DNA of 64,000 bases, from positions 20,352-84,351 of the forward strand of contig CAZQCG010000020.1 of NCBI GenBank assembly GCA_964592425.1. The letters run 5' to 3'. Below the pieces are notes generated by a model. The model was given only the letters and a program-made list of their open reading frames with translations, was not told where the DNA came from and searched no databases. Each line of letters opens with the position of its first letter. The first letter of the stretch is position 1. This stretch comes from Viridilinea sp964592425 (GTDB lineage Bacteria; Chloroflexota; Chloroflexia; Chloroflexales; Chloroflexaceae). Of this stretch, positions 1 through 8,191 are shown one piece after another. The position numbers and the translations under genes are program-made.

Positions 1-963
1 CTGGTAATGGGCAAGGAAATTCCCCTCAGTGCGGCCCTCGTGGACAAGGGGCGCCTCAGGAGCGGCGGCCTCCTTCGGGCCAGTCACCACCGGCAGAGGC
101 TGGTAGACGACCTCGATCAGCGGCAGGGCCGCCGCGGCCTGGGCCTCGCTCTCAGCCAGCACCAGGGCCAGGGCGTCGCCGACATAACGCACCTTGTCGT
201 AGCAGAGCACCGGCCAGTCAATCGTATGGACGCCGCAATCCTTGCGTCCTGGAATATCGGCGGCAGTCAGCACGGCCACCACCCCGGGCAAGGCCTGCGC
301 CCGGCTGATGTCAAGCGAAAGAATCCGGGCGTGGGGGTAGGCGCTGCGCAAGACGCGGGCGTGGAGCATGCCAGGCACAACCAGGTCGGCAGCATAAAGG
401 CCTGCGCCGGTAACTTTGGCCAGCGCATCGGGGCGTGGTACTGCCGTGCCGATCACCCGCAGGGGGCGCGCCACCGTCGGAGTTGGCTCGATCGGCTGAC
501 CGGCGGCGGCGCGAATGGCGCGGATGATCGCATTATGGCCGGTACAGCGGCAGATATTCCAGCGATGCGCACGGTAAATCTCATCAAGTGAGGGATTGGG
601 ATTGCTGGCGAGCAGGGCCACACTGGCCATAATAAAGCCGGGCGTGCAGAAGCCGCACTGCACGGCCCCATGCTCGATATAGGCTTGCTGAACCGGATGC
701 AGACCGCCGTCGGGGCCATGCAGACCCTCGATGGTCGTAATCTGGGCACCCTCGGCACGGCGCAGCGGCACCAGGCAGGCGCGCACCGGCGCACCATCTT
801 TATGCACCATACAACTACCGCAGTGGCCTGTCGCGCAGCCATCCTTGGTGCCAGTCAGGCGCAACTGCTCTCGCAAGACCTGCAGCAGGGTCGTTGTGGG
901 GTCGGCAAGCACGGTATGTGGCGTGCCATTCACTGTAAGCGTAAACTGACGCTGCTCATTCAT
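1..963 (-). CDS. Molybdenum hydroxylase (xanthine dehydrogenase family), fused 2Fe-2S and Mo subunits, 3'-truncated by window edge
   Basis: The 321 visible residues begin with a complete two-cluster ferredoxin domain. Cluster I ligands are Cys43, Cys48, Cys51 and Cys63 (DGCATGHCGSC motif). Cluster II ligands are Cys103, Cys106, Cys138 and Cys140 (CGFCTPG and CRCTGH motifs). From about residue 165 the start of the aldehyde oxidase/xanthine dehydrogenase Mo-binding domain follows (VIGTAVPRPDALAKVTG). Such fusions of the iron-sulfur and catalytic subunits are known from XdhD-type enzymes that hydroxylate purines or related heterocycles. The ATG at 963-961 overlaps the TGA of the upstream gene as ATGA, so translation is probably coupled. 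The catalytic part lies outside the window, so the substrate cannot be read here. The neighbours (YgeY, YgeW, dehydrogenase-like flavoproteins) favour purine catabolism. It could be another heterocycle hydroxylase. Confidence 0.9.
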   Translation of the reverse strand, partial: MNEQRQFTLTVNGTPHTVLADPTTTLLQVLREQLRLTGTKDGCATGHCGSCMVHKDGAPVRACLVPLRRAEGAQITTIEGLHGPDGGLHPVQQAYIEHGAVQCGFCTPGFIMASVALLASNPNPSLDEIYRAHRWNICRCTGHNAIIRAIRAAAGQPIEPTPTVARPLRVIGTAVPRPDALAKVTGAGLYAADLVVPGMLHARVLRSAYPHARILSLDISRAQALPGVVAVLTAADIPGRKDCGVHTIDWPVLCYDKVRYVGDALALVLAESEAQAAAALPLIEVVYQPLPVVTGPKEAAAPEAPLVHEGRTEGNFLAHYQ

Positions 964-1292
964 GGGCGCCTCTTTCCAGTCACATCGGTGAAGTGGCGAA
1001 AGCCAGCCTGGTCAAAGGCACCATAGCCCTGAATGGTCAGAGGCGCAACCCCATCGGCGATAAAAGCTGAGCGACCCAGGCTCACCGTAAGCAAGCGCCC
1101 ATCAGCCAGGGCCAGGCGGGCAGCAAGCGGCGCGGATGCCACAGCCTCGCGCAGCGCCTCGACAGGTTCAGCCAGCTCGAAGATCCCGCCCCAGCCGTCC
1201 GGGTCGGCCCAGAGCAGTGCAATGCCAGTGGCCAGGGGCGTATCGTCCTCAGCGGGCAACAGGCGGGCCGGCATACGGATGGAGAGGGTCAT
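960..1292 (-). CDS. Small unknown protein encoded upstream of the Mo hydroxylase
   Basis: A 110-residue protein that I do not recognise. It has no signal peptide, membrane segment or cysteine cluster. The sequence looks like a compact alpha/beta domain, with WADPDGWGG near residue 30 and ADGRLLTVSLG near residue 65. The ATG at 1292 is chosen over an upstream in-frame start because an AGGAG lies just before it and because it makes ATGA overlaps at both ends: its start overlaps the stop of the iron-sulfur flavoprotein gene and its stop overlaps the start of the Mo hydroxylase. Being sandwiched this tightly suggests a role with one of those enzymes, for example as an accessory or assembly factor. 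It is much too short to be the usual FAD subunit of xanthine dehydrogenase (about 290 residues). Function unknown. Confidence 0.75.
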   Translation of the reverse strand: MTLSIRMPARLLPAEDDTPLATGIALLWADPDGWGGIFELAEPVEALREAVASAPLAARLALADGRLLTVSLGRSAFIADGVAPLTIQGYGAFDQAGFRHFTDVTGKRRP

Positions 1293-2503
1293 AGGGCACT
1301 CCTCAATGGATGCACCAGCCCGTTCACCGTCAGCTGGGGCATGAGCAAGGCGTCGGTGGGGCAACGGGTGACGCAGAGGCCGCAGCCGAAGCAGCGCTCG
1401 GCGTTGAAGGCGGCCAGTTTGCCCTCCATGACGATCGCATCATAGTGGCAACTGCGCTCGCAGAGCTTGCAGCCAACACAGGCGGCTTCGTCATAGAGCA
1501 CCGGCACACTCTCGCGGTGCGCCACAAGGCTGCGCCAGCGCCGGATGCCCAGGCCGACCACGTCGCCCACCCCTGCATAGCCATGCCCGTCGAGCCAGGT
1601 GTTCAGCCCGACGGCCAGCTCACCATAGAGCTTCGGGCCACGTTGCAGGGCTGCTGTACAGACCTGCACCGCAGTCGCCCCGGCCATCAGCAACTCGACG
1701 ACATCTTCGACCCGGCTGACGCCGCCCACACCAATCACAGGGAGGCTCACTGCCCGGGCGATATCGAAGATGCAGCGCAGGGCCAGGGGCTTGAGCGCCG
1801 GCCCCGAAAGCCAGCCGTAGCCGTCGCCGCCAAGCAGCGGTTCAGCGTGCTCAAGGTCGATCGCCATACACGGGCCAAAGGCGTTCACTGCCACGAGCGC
1901 ATCAGCGCCAGCCGCCTCACAGGCCTGTGCAACGGCAGCCATCTCGCCGCCCAGGGGTGGTAGCTTGACAAAAACTGGGACGCGCAGGGCTGCCTTTGCC
2001 GCCTGGATCGTCGCCGTCAACAGCGCCAGACTCTGTCCCAGGTAGTCGCCGGGCTGCAATACTGCTGCGTGGGCCGCCGTCACCGGGTCGGCCATACGGT
2101 CGCCCGTGGCGCGCAGATAGTGCAGCGAGAGTTCGACCGCATCGGCAAACGGGGCGACACGGGGGGCCAGGGCGGCGACTTCGGCAGGCGTATAGCCCAG
2201 GCTGATGATCAGCGGCACACCAGCAGCATCAGCGGCGGCGCGGGCCTCAGCATAATCGCGTTCGATCCAGCGCTCAACCGGGTGGGCCGACCAGAGCTGA
2301 TTGTTGAGCATCCCACCGCGCACCTCGCGGTAAGGCGTCAACTCCGGTGCGGGCAGCGTCGAGACGGTATGGGTCAACAAAGCGCCCGCACCGCCCTGGG
2401 CCGCCGCCCGAATCAGTGTCCCATCAGCCACGTTCGGCCCCGCCCCCGGCATGATCGGGTGCGGCAGACGCAACCCGCAGATCGTCGTCGCAAGATCGGC
2501 CAT
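1289..2503 (-). CDS. Dihydroorotate/dihydropyrimidine dehydrogenase-like flavoprotein with C-terminal 2x[4Fe-4S] domain
   Basis: 404 residues. Residues 1-310 form a dihydroorotate dehydrogenase-type FMN barrel: GAGPNVADG near the N-terminus, PVFVKLPPLG for the FMN-contacting Lys strand, and GVGGVSRVEDV plus AGATAVQVCTA for phosphate binding. The C-terminal 75 residues hold two 4Fe-4S motifs, CVGCKLCERSC and CFGCGLCVTRC. This is the PreA layout (about 410 residues), in which electrons pass between FMN and a partner flavoprotein. The loop that in PreA and class I dihydroorotate dehydrogenases carries the catalytic Cys (SCPH/SCPN) reads ELSLHYL here, so the classic catalytic Cys appears to be absent and the substrate may differ. 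It lies 102 bp downstream of its paralogue, with a GGAGAAG ribosome site. No PreA-type partner is visible. Confidence 0.85.
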   Translation of the reverse strand: MADLATTICGLRLPHPIMPGAGPNVADGTLIRAAAQGGAGALLTHTVSTLPAPELTPYREVRGGMLNNQLWSAHPVERWIERDYAEARAAADAAGVPLIISLGYTPAEVAALAPRVAPFADAVELSLHYLRATGDRMADPVTAAHAAVLQPGDYLGQSLALLTATIQAAKAALRVPVFVKLPPLGGEMAAVAQACEAAGADALVAVNAFGPCMAIDLEHAEPLLGGDGYGWLSGPALKPLALRCIFDIARAVSLPVIGVGGVSRVEDVVELLMAGATAVQVCTAALQRGPKLYGELAVGLNTWLDGHGYAGVGDVVGLGIRRWRSLVAHRESVPVLYDEAACVGCKLCERSCHYDAIVMEGKLAAFNAERCFGCGLCVTRCPTDALLMPQLTVNGLVHPLRSAL

Positions 2504-2605
2504 TATCTCTTCTCCAATGTAGCGGATAGCGCCAACACCCAGAGGCGACGGTCACTCAACCAGGCGTTCTGCGTATGCAGCCAGCACCGCAGTCGGTTTC
2601 CAGCC

Positions 2606-3511
2606 TCACCTGGCCCGCTGCAAAGCCAGGCCGCGCAGGGCAGCAGCCGAGGCATAACCATGCCCATCAAGCCAGTCGCCGAGCTGTGCGGCGATCTTGC
2701 CGTAGACCTGCGGGCCGCGCAAAATCGCGGCTGTGCAGACCTGCACCAGGCTAGCCCCGGCCATGAGAAACTCGGCGGCGTCCTCGCCACGACTGACCCC
2801 GCCCACGCCGATCACCGGCAGGTCGACTGTCTGGGCGATGTCGTAGACGCAGCGCAGTGAGAGGGGCTTGATCGCCGGCCCGGAGAGCCAGCCGTAGCCG
2901 TCGCTGCCGCCGAGCAACGGGTAGCCACTTTCAATATCAAGGCCAAAGGCCGGGCCTAGCGAGTTGGTCGCCACAAGCGCGTCAGCTCCCGCATCACGCG
3001 CCGCCCGCGCCGCAACACGCATCTCGCGCCCCAGGGGGCTCAGCTTGACAAAAACCGGCACATCAAGCGCAGCCTTAGCCGCCGCCACGGCGCGGATCAT
3101 CGGCGTGGCATCCTCGCCCAGGTAATGCGTCGAAAGCTCGACCGCATCGGCAAAGGGCCGTACCAGCGGGGCGATCTGGGCAATCTCATCGGCGCTATAG
3201 CCCAGGCTGAGGATCAGCGGCACTCCGGCGGCATCAGCCGCCGCCCGCGCCACATGGTACTCGTGGGCCAGCCAGCGCTCAGGCGGCAGCTCCGACCAGA
3301 GCTCGGTGTTGAGCATGCCGCCGCGGATCTCGGCCATGTGCGGCATCGGCACCGGGGCTGCATCCACCGAGATCGTCTTGGCTACCAGCCCGCCGGCCCC
3401 GCCACGGGCTGCCTCGGCCAACATCCGCCCATCACGCACATTCGGCCCGGCTGCTGGCAAAATCGGATTGCGAAAGCTCAGCCCACAGACAGTTACCGCA
3501 AGTTCAGCCAT
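2606..3511 (-). CDS. Dihydroorotate dehydrogenase-like flavoprotein without Fe-S domain
   Basis: 301 residues, a clear paralogue of the next gene downstream through the barrel domain but lacking the ferredoxin tail. FMN-barrel signatures include AAGPNVRDGR, PVFVKLSPLGREM, DGYGWLSGPAIKP and GVGGVSRGEDA. As in its neighbour, the catalytic loop reads VELSTHYLGED in place of the Cys-containing SCPN/SCPH motif. The two genes probably arose by duplication and may form a hetero-oligomer in which only one subunit carries iron-sulfur clusters. That arrangement would parallel class 1B dihydroorotate dehydrogenases in outline only, and is my inference. The gene starts 15 bp after the carbamoyltransferase stop with a GGAG ribosome site. 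A housekeeping role in pyrimidine synthesis is possible but less likely given the cluster. Confidence 0.82.
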   Translation of the reverse strand: MAELAVTVCGLSFRNPILPAAGPNVRDGRMLAEAARGGAGGLVAKTISVDAAPVPMPHMAEIRGGMLNTELWSELPPERWLAHEYHVARAAADAAGVPLILSLGYSADEIAQIAPLVRPFADAVELSTHYLGEDATPMIRAVAAAKAALDVPVFVKLSPLGREMRVAARAARDAGADALVATNSLGPAFGLDIESGYPLLGGSDGYGWLSGPAIKPLSLRCVYDIAQTVDLPVIGVGGVSRGEDAAEFLMAGASLVQVCTAAILRGPQVYGKIAAQLGDWLDGHGYASAAALRGLALQRAR

Positions 3512-3526
3512 TGTAGCTCCGCCTGT

Positions 3527-4504
3527 TCAGCGCATCGTCAGCGCCATTACCGCCTTCTGCACATGCAGACGGTTCTCAGCCTCGTCGTAGACCACCGATT
3601 GCGGACCATCGATCACGGCGTCGGCAACCTCAATCGCGCGGTCGGCGGGCAGGCAGTGCATATAGATCGCATCGGGCTGCGCCAGAGCCATACGCCGCTC
3701 ATCGGCAATCCAATCACTATACTTGCTACCGATCTGCGCACTGGTCGCCGTATCCTCAGTCGTCAACCAGCAGCCCCAACTCTTCGGGTAGACAATATCG
3801 GCAGCGCGGAAACCGGCATCCATATCGTCCATCAGCTCGAGGCTGCCGCCGGAAGCACGCGCATTGGCGCGGGCCTGATCAACAAGCTCAGGCATCAACT
3901 GGTACTCAGGCGGATGCACCAGGCGCACATGCATGCCGTAGCGGGTCATCAGCAGGATTAGATCCTGCGGCACGCTGAGCGGCTTCTGGTAGCTGCTGGC
4001 ATAGGCCCAGCTGACGGCAATCGTCTTGCCCCGCGGATTGCCCTTGTGCTCCATGATCGTCAGCAGATCAGCAAGGATCTGAAAGGGATGATAAATATCA
4101 CACTGCATATTGAGCACCGGCACCCGGCTGGCCTCAGCGACCTCGCGGATGTAACGATTGCCAACGCCCCAGTCGCACTGGCGAATAGCGATCGCATCAA
4201 AGTAGCGCCCATAGATCGCACCAATCTCGCGGGCCGTATCGCCATGGCTGATCTGCGTCGTCGTGCTGTCGATAAAGGCCCCGTGACCACCAAGCTGGGC
4301 GATGCCCGCCTCGAAGCTGGCCCGGGTACGCGTGCTGCTGAAGAAGAAGAGCATCCCCAGGACTTTATCGCGCAGGTAGGCATGATCGCGGCCCACCGCC
4401 CGCGCCCGCTTGAGCTCGGCTGCCAACTCGAGCACCGTATCGACCTCGGCCTTCGTCCACTCCTGCGTGGTGATCATATCCCGTCCGCGCAGATCGGTCT
4501 GCAT
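3527..4504 (-). CDS. ygeW: YgeW-family knotted carbamoyltransferase
   Basis: 325 residues of the aspartate/ornithine carbamoyltransferase superfamily. The carbamoyl phosphate loop is FFFSSTRTRASFE, near residue 55. The second domain carries CDIYHPFQILADL, and YMHCLPADR is near the C-terminus, as in knotted members. The STRTR loop and the DIYHP motif match the YgeW subgroup. YgeW is encoded beside YgeY and XdhD-type enzymes in E. coli and in gut bacteria that break down urate anaerobically. In that setting it is thought to act on carbamoylated intermediates, but the true substrate is not established. The ATG at 4504 is chosen because AGGAG lies 7 bases upstream. Longer in-frame starts run into the repeat region and are rejected. 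Ornithine carbamoyltransferase proper is the alternative. Confidence 0.85.
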   Translation of the reverse strand: MQTDLRGRDMITTQEWTKAEVDTVLELAAELKRARAVGRDHAYLRDKVLGMLFFFSSTRTRASFEAGIAQLGGHGAFIDSTTTQISHGDTAREIGAIYGRYFDAIAIRQCDWGVGNRYIREVAEASRVPVLNMQCDIYHPFQILADLLTIMEHKGNPRGKTIAVSWAYASSYQKPLSVPQDLILLMTRYGMHVRLVHPPEYQLMPELVDQARANARASGGSLELMDDMDAGFRAADIVYPKSWGCWLTTEDTATSAQIGSKYSDWIADERRMALAQPDAIYMHCLPADRAIEVADAVIDGPQSVVYDEAENRLHVQKAVMALTMR

Positions 4505-4557
4505 ATATAGCTCCTGTAAAACCAATCGACCCTCATACGGCTTCGCCGCACACTGCC

Positions 4558-4740
4558 GTGATAAAAAGGGTTGTCTTGGGAGGGCCATGCCCTCCCAAAC
4601 CCTCCCATTCTCACATCAGACCCGTGATAAAAAGGGTTGTCTTGGGAGGGCCATGCCCTCCCAAACCCTCCCATTCTCACATCAGACCCGTGATAAAAAG
4701 GGTTGTCTTGGGAGGGCCATGCCCTCCCAAACCCTCCCAT
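4558..4740. repeat. Three tandem copies of a 66-bp palindrome-containing repeat
   Basis: Copies start at 4558, 4624 and 4690. The first two are complete and identical in what I could compare. The third stops after 51 bp at 4740. Each contains a perfect hairpin, GGGAGGGCCATGCCCTCCC, preceded on the plus strand by a short A-rich stretch. Because 66 is a multiple of three, all six frames translate to repeating 22-residue peptides, but no ribosome site or codon pattern supports coding. The block lies between the YgeY and YgeW genes, inside an otherwise tight operon. Confidence 0.95.
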
Positions 4741-4774
4741 GTTCATAGCAGCGGCTACGGTTGCTGCGCCCTTA

Positions 4775-5992
4775 CTACGCGCCAAAAAACAGCGGCAGCA
4801 GGGCATAAAACTCGGTGGCCAGCACCACGTCATCAAGCGAGACACTATCCTCAGTCGTATGGGCCGTCACTTCGTCGCCGGGACCAAAGCCAATCGCGGG
4901 GATGCCAGCCTTGCCAGCCCAGTAAATTCCGTTGGTGCTGAAGTTCCACTTGCCAGCGGGAACGGGCGGCAAGCCGATCGCTTCGCGGGTAGCCTGGCCA
5001 GCGACGACCAGCGGGTGCTGCGCATCCAGGGCCCAGGCCGGGAAGTATTTATCAACCGGCAAGACAAAGCCGGTATAGCTTGGCTCAGCATAGAAGAGCT
5101 CTTCGACCGTGATACTCGCACGCTGCTCAGCGGGGATGAGCGCTTCAAGCTCGGCGCGCACCTGGGCCTTCGTCTCACCGAAGGTCATGCGGCGGTCGAT
5201 AAAGATCGTCGCCTCGTCGGGCACCGCGTTGAGCGAGGGCGTCTGCACACGCATATCGCTGACGGTGATCTTGCCGTGGCCAAGGAAGGGGTGATCGCCG
5301 AGTTGCGGTTCGAGCTGGCTGATCGCCTCAATGATCGGCAGCAGCTTATAGATCGCATTATCGCCCAGGTGATTTGAGGCGGCGTGGGCGCTACGCCCCT
5401 TGGCCGTAATCTTCAGCTCGAGCCGGCCTTTGTGACCGCGGTAGACCTGCATGCGGGTTGGCTCACCAATCACGACCAGATCGGGACGTACCTTTGGATC
5501 GACCTCCACAAAACTGTTTGGCGCAATCCCGTCGCACCACTCCTCCATATTGCCGAAATAGTACATGGTAAACTTGTCAGGCGAAATGAGCCCCAGGTCG
5601 CGCCCGAGGGCGATGCCATAGATCATACCGGGGGTCGAGCCCTTCTCATCACAGGCACCGCGGGCATAGAGCACGCCATCCTCAACTTTACCGCCAAAGG
5701 GATCCCAATTCCAGGCCGCCGGGTCGCCCACGCCAACCGTATCGAGATGGCTATCGTAGACGATCACGGTAGGCCCGTGGCCCATGCGCCCAATGAGATT
5801 GCCCATCACATCGAAGCGCACCTCATCGAAGCCGAGAGTGCGCAACTCGGCGGCTACCCGTTCACACACCGGGCCAATCTGGCTATCCATACTGGGGATG
5901 GCACAGAGCTCACGCAAAAAACCGATCAGCGTCTCGCGCCGCGCCTCAACCGCCTCGTGCAGGGCCTGGTACCGGGAGAGATCAGTCTTCAT
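4775..5992 (-). CDS. ygeY: YgeY-family M20 metallohydrolase (selenium metabolism-linked)
   Basis: 405 residues of the M20 dinuclear zinc peptidase/deacylase family. Metal-site motifs are visible: YDSHLDTVG, GACDEKGST (bridging Asp, then the catalytic Glu region), NMEEWCDG and VVIGEPT. TAHTTEDSV near the C-terminus supplies the last His. The YgeY group is named for its co-occurrence with selenium-dependent molybdenum hydroxylases and is part of the anaerobic urate degradation gene set. The exact reaction is not settled. The ATG at 5992 is chosen because GGAG is upstream and the longer in-frame extension has no family-like sequence. It is the first gene of the purine-type cluster in transcription order, 270 bp ahead of YgeW. 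ArgE/DapE-type deacylase is the generic alternative. Confidence 0.87.
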   Translation of the reverse strand: MKTDLSRYQALHEAVEARRETLIGFLRELCAIPSMDSQIGPVCERVAAELRTLGFDEVRFDVMGNLIGRMGHGPTVIVYDSHLDTVGVGDPAAWNWDPFGGKVEDGVLYARGACDEKGSTPGMIYGIALGRDLGLISPDKFTMYYFGNMEEWCDGIAPNSFVEVDPKVRPDLVVIGEPTRMQVYRGHKGRLELKITAKGRSAHAASNHLGDNAIYKLLPIIEAISQLEPQLGDHPFLGHGKITVSDMRVQTPSLNAVPDEATIFIDRRMTFGETKAQVRAELEALIPAEQRASITVEELFYAEPSYTGFVLPVDKYFPAWALDAQHPLVVAGQATREAIGLPPVPAGKWNFSTNGIYWAGKAGIPAIGFGPGDEVTAHTTEDSVSLDDVVLATEFYALLPLFFGA

Positions 5993-6059
5993 AGATATTT
6001 GCTCCACAATGTTGGCGATTCTAGCCAGCGTCCCGCTGCCTGTCAACCAGAGCCCCACC

Positions 6060-8027
6060 TCAGCGCGCTGCGGCAGCAGCGATCAACTCGGCAAAGAAAG
6101 AGGCACCTTCGGGGCGCAGGTGAACGCCATCATCCCAAAAGAGATCGTAGCGTCCGGCGCTGGCCGCACGCCAATCGACAAAGACCACATTGGCATGGTT
6201 CGCCGCCGCCGCAGCGAGTGCCCCGTTGGTTGGGGCCTCCCAGATTCGCGGGACGGAGGTATTGACCAGAACAACCCGTGGCACACTCTCCAGCAGGCGC
6301 AATAGCTGTTCGGCCTGCTCGGGGCTGACATAGCCGTTATTGCCGAGATGCACCACCACAACCGGCGGCAAGAGGCCAGCTTCACGACGCCAACTCAGGA
6401 TGGCGATCAACTCGCCGACCTGGCGACTCACCACGGCATCAACTTCGAGCGAGGGGATGGCATTGGCCAGCGCAGCAGAGGCACCAAGCATAATCGAGTC
6501 GCCGATGGCCAGGGTTGGCGGCAATGGTGGAGGGAGTGCGACCGTCGGCAGCGGTGTCGGCGTCGGCAACGGCCCACGCGGGTCGCGAGTGGTCGCAGGT
6601 CCGCCGTGGCTCACCGGCGGGGCGATCAACTCATAGGGCGGGCCAGCGAAGATGGCTGTCGGTACAACAGCGATCAGCGGCGTCACCGCCAGGGGTGGTG
6701 GCGGGGTGAGGGCTGGCAGGGTGGGCAGCACAAGCACCGCCGGGCCGGGCGACATCACCGGCGTTGCCAGGGCCTCAAGGTAAGCCGGCGGGCGCGGGGG
6801 CGGGGCAAGGGCCGCCTGCACCCCGATCCAGAGCACCAGGCTCAGCCCGGCGGCCACCAGGGCCAGCCAGCTTGTCGTCAGGGCCAGGCGACGTGAGCCG
6901 ATCGCCGCCTGCTGGGCTGTCCAGGCCCGCCCAAGGGCCCCCTGACGCACGGGCACCTCCACCAGGCGATAAGAGAGCTCAGCCAGCCCCAGACTGAGCC
7001 CGAGGCGCAGAGTCAGCAGCGGCAAGCCCTCGAGCGGCAGATCAAGCCCGGGACGGGTCAGCATAAAGACCGGCCAGTGCCAGAGGTAGAGGCTGTAGGA
7101 GCGTGTGCCGATCCAGCGCAGCGGAGCAAAACCAAGCAGGGCGTTGAGCAGGCGGGCCTGTGGGTGTACCACAGCAGCAATCGCCAGCGCCGCACAGCAG
7201 CCGACCAGCAGGAAGCCTCCGCGATAGAGCAGGGGCGTAAAGGGGTGCAGACTGCTGAAGAGCAGGCCCAGGCCGAGCAGCGCCAGCAGACCCAGGCCAT
7301 CAAGCCAGCTCAGCAGCCCCCCCCGCCGCGCATCACGCTCATCCTGGCGCGGCTTCCAGACAAGGGCCAGGGCTGCCCCCAACAGCAGCCCGCTGGAGCG
7401 AGTATCCGTACCATAGTAGACCCGTGCCGGATCAGCCTCAGGCACAAAGAGCAGGGCCATCAGCAGGGCTGCAAGGGCCGCGCCAGCCAGGGCCAGGCCA
7501 AGCATTGTCCGCCGCCCATAGCGCACCAGGCCAGCAGCCAGCGCCAGCGGCCAGATCAGGTAAAATTGGCCCTCGATAGCCAGTGACCAGAGGTGCAAAA
7601 GCAACGACGGGCGTCCGAAGCTGGCAAAGTAGGGCCGTTCATCAAGCACCAGGCGCCAGTTCATCACATAGAGCAAGGAGGCCAGGGCATCAGCGCGTAA
7701 CTGAGCAAGCTCATCGCGCAGCCAGAGCACCCCCACCAGCAATACCACCACCACCAGAACCAGCAAGGCCGCGAACAAACGGCGAGCCCGGCTCAGCCAG
7801 AAGGCCCCCAACCTGATCCGCCCCGTCGTCTGCCACTCAGCGCTGAGCAAGCTCGTGATCAGGTAGCCGCTCAGCACAAAGAAGAGCTCGACGCCCAGGA
7901 AGCCAGCCGGCAGCAGATGCGGATCGTGATGGTAGAGCAACACCGCCGCAACCGCCAGAGCCCGCAACCCGTCGAGGCCAGGCAGATAGGCAAGGCGCGG
8001 GCGAGCGCCGCTTGTGAGCATAACCAT
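6060..8027 (-). CDS. OafA/YrhL-type membrane acyltransferase with C-terminal SGNH-like domain
   Basis: 655 residues. The first 370 or so form an acyltransferase-3 membrane domain of about ten helices, opening with LPGLDGLRALAVAAVLLYHH and followed by FFVLSGYLITSLL. A Pro-rich linker (about residues 405-490) leads to an SGNH-hydrolase-like domain with IGDSIMLGAS (Ser block), HLGNNGY (Asn block) and DGVHLRPEG (Asp-His pair). Proteins of this layout O-acetylate extracellular polysaccharides or peptidoglycan: the membrane part moves the acyl group across and the SGNH part transfers it. Start 8027 is ATG. A second ATG six bases downstream (8021) has better spacing to the GGGA upstream and may be the true start. 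The gene runs toward the YgeY gene with a 67-bp gap, but I see no functional link. Confidence 0.88.
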   Translation of the reverse strand: MVMLTSGARPRLAYLPGLDGLRALAVAAVLLYHHDPHLLPAGFLGVELFFVLSGYLITSLLSAEWQTTGRIRLGAFWLSRARRLFAALLVLVVVVLLVGVLWLRDELAQLRADALASLLYVMNWRLVLDERPYFASFGRPSLLLHLWSLAIEGQFYLIWPLALAAGLVRYGRRTMLGLALAGAALAALLMALLFVPEADPARVYYGTDTRSSGLLLGAALALVWKPRQDERDARRGGLLSWLDGLGLLALLGLGLLFSSLHPFTPLLYRGGFLLVGCCAALAIAAVVHPQARLLNALLGFAPLRWIGTRSYSLYLWHWPVFMLTRPGLDLPLEGLPLLTLRLGLSLGLAELSYRLVEVPVRQGALGRAWTAQQAAIGSRRLALTTSWLALVAAGLSLVLWIGVQAALAPPPRPPAYLEALATPVMSPGPAVLVLPTLPALTPPPPLAVTPLIAVVPTAIFAGPPYELIAPPVSHGGPATTRDPRGPLPTPTPLPTVALPPPLPPTLAIGDSIMLGASAALANAIPSLEVDAVVSRQVGELIAILSWRREAGLLPPVVVVHLGNNGYVSPEQAEQLLRLLESVPRVVLVNTSVPRIWEAPTNGALAAAAANHANVVFVDWRAASAGRYDLFWDDGVHLRPEGASFFAELIAAAAAR

Positions 8028-8191
8028 TCCCAGACCTACGCACCGCTTTGTCGTTCAAAAAACCCCGCCAGATGGCCTGATTATAGAACATGAGCCGCAT
8101 CGTAGCGATCTTTTTCCCACGGATCGCAGTCTTGGCGTTATACTGCCAGTGAACACCAGACAGACTATCACTGCAACCCAAGGAGCAGAAC

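Noticed and set aside
453..842. 129-residue minus-strand ORF
   Set aside because: Wrong frame of the 2Fe-2S domain. The correct frame from ATG 963 shows all eight cluster cysteines.
4558..4740. Possible CRISPR array
   Set aside because: The 66-bp units are contiguous with no spacers between them, and no cas genes are near.
4410..4941. ORFs on both strands with 22-residue repeating peptides
   Set aside because: They are produced by the 66-bp tandem DNA repeat, whose length is a multiple of three. No ribosome site or codon bias supports them, and they overlap the ends of real genes.
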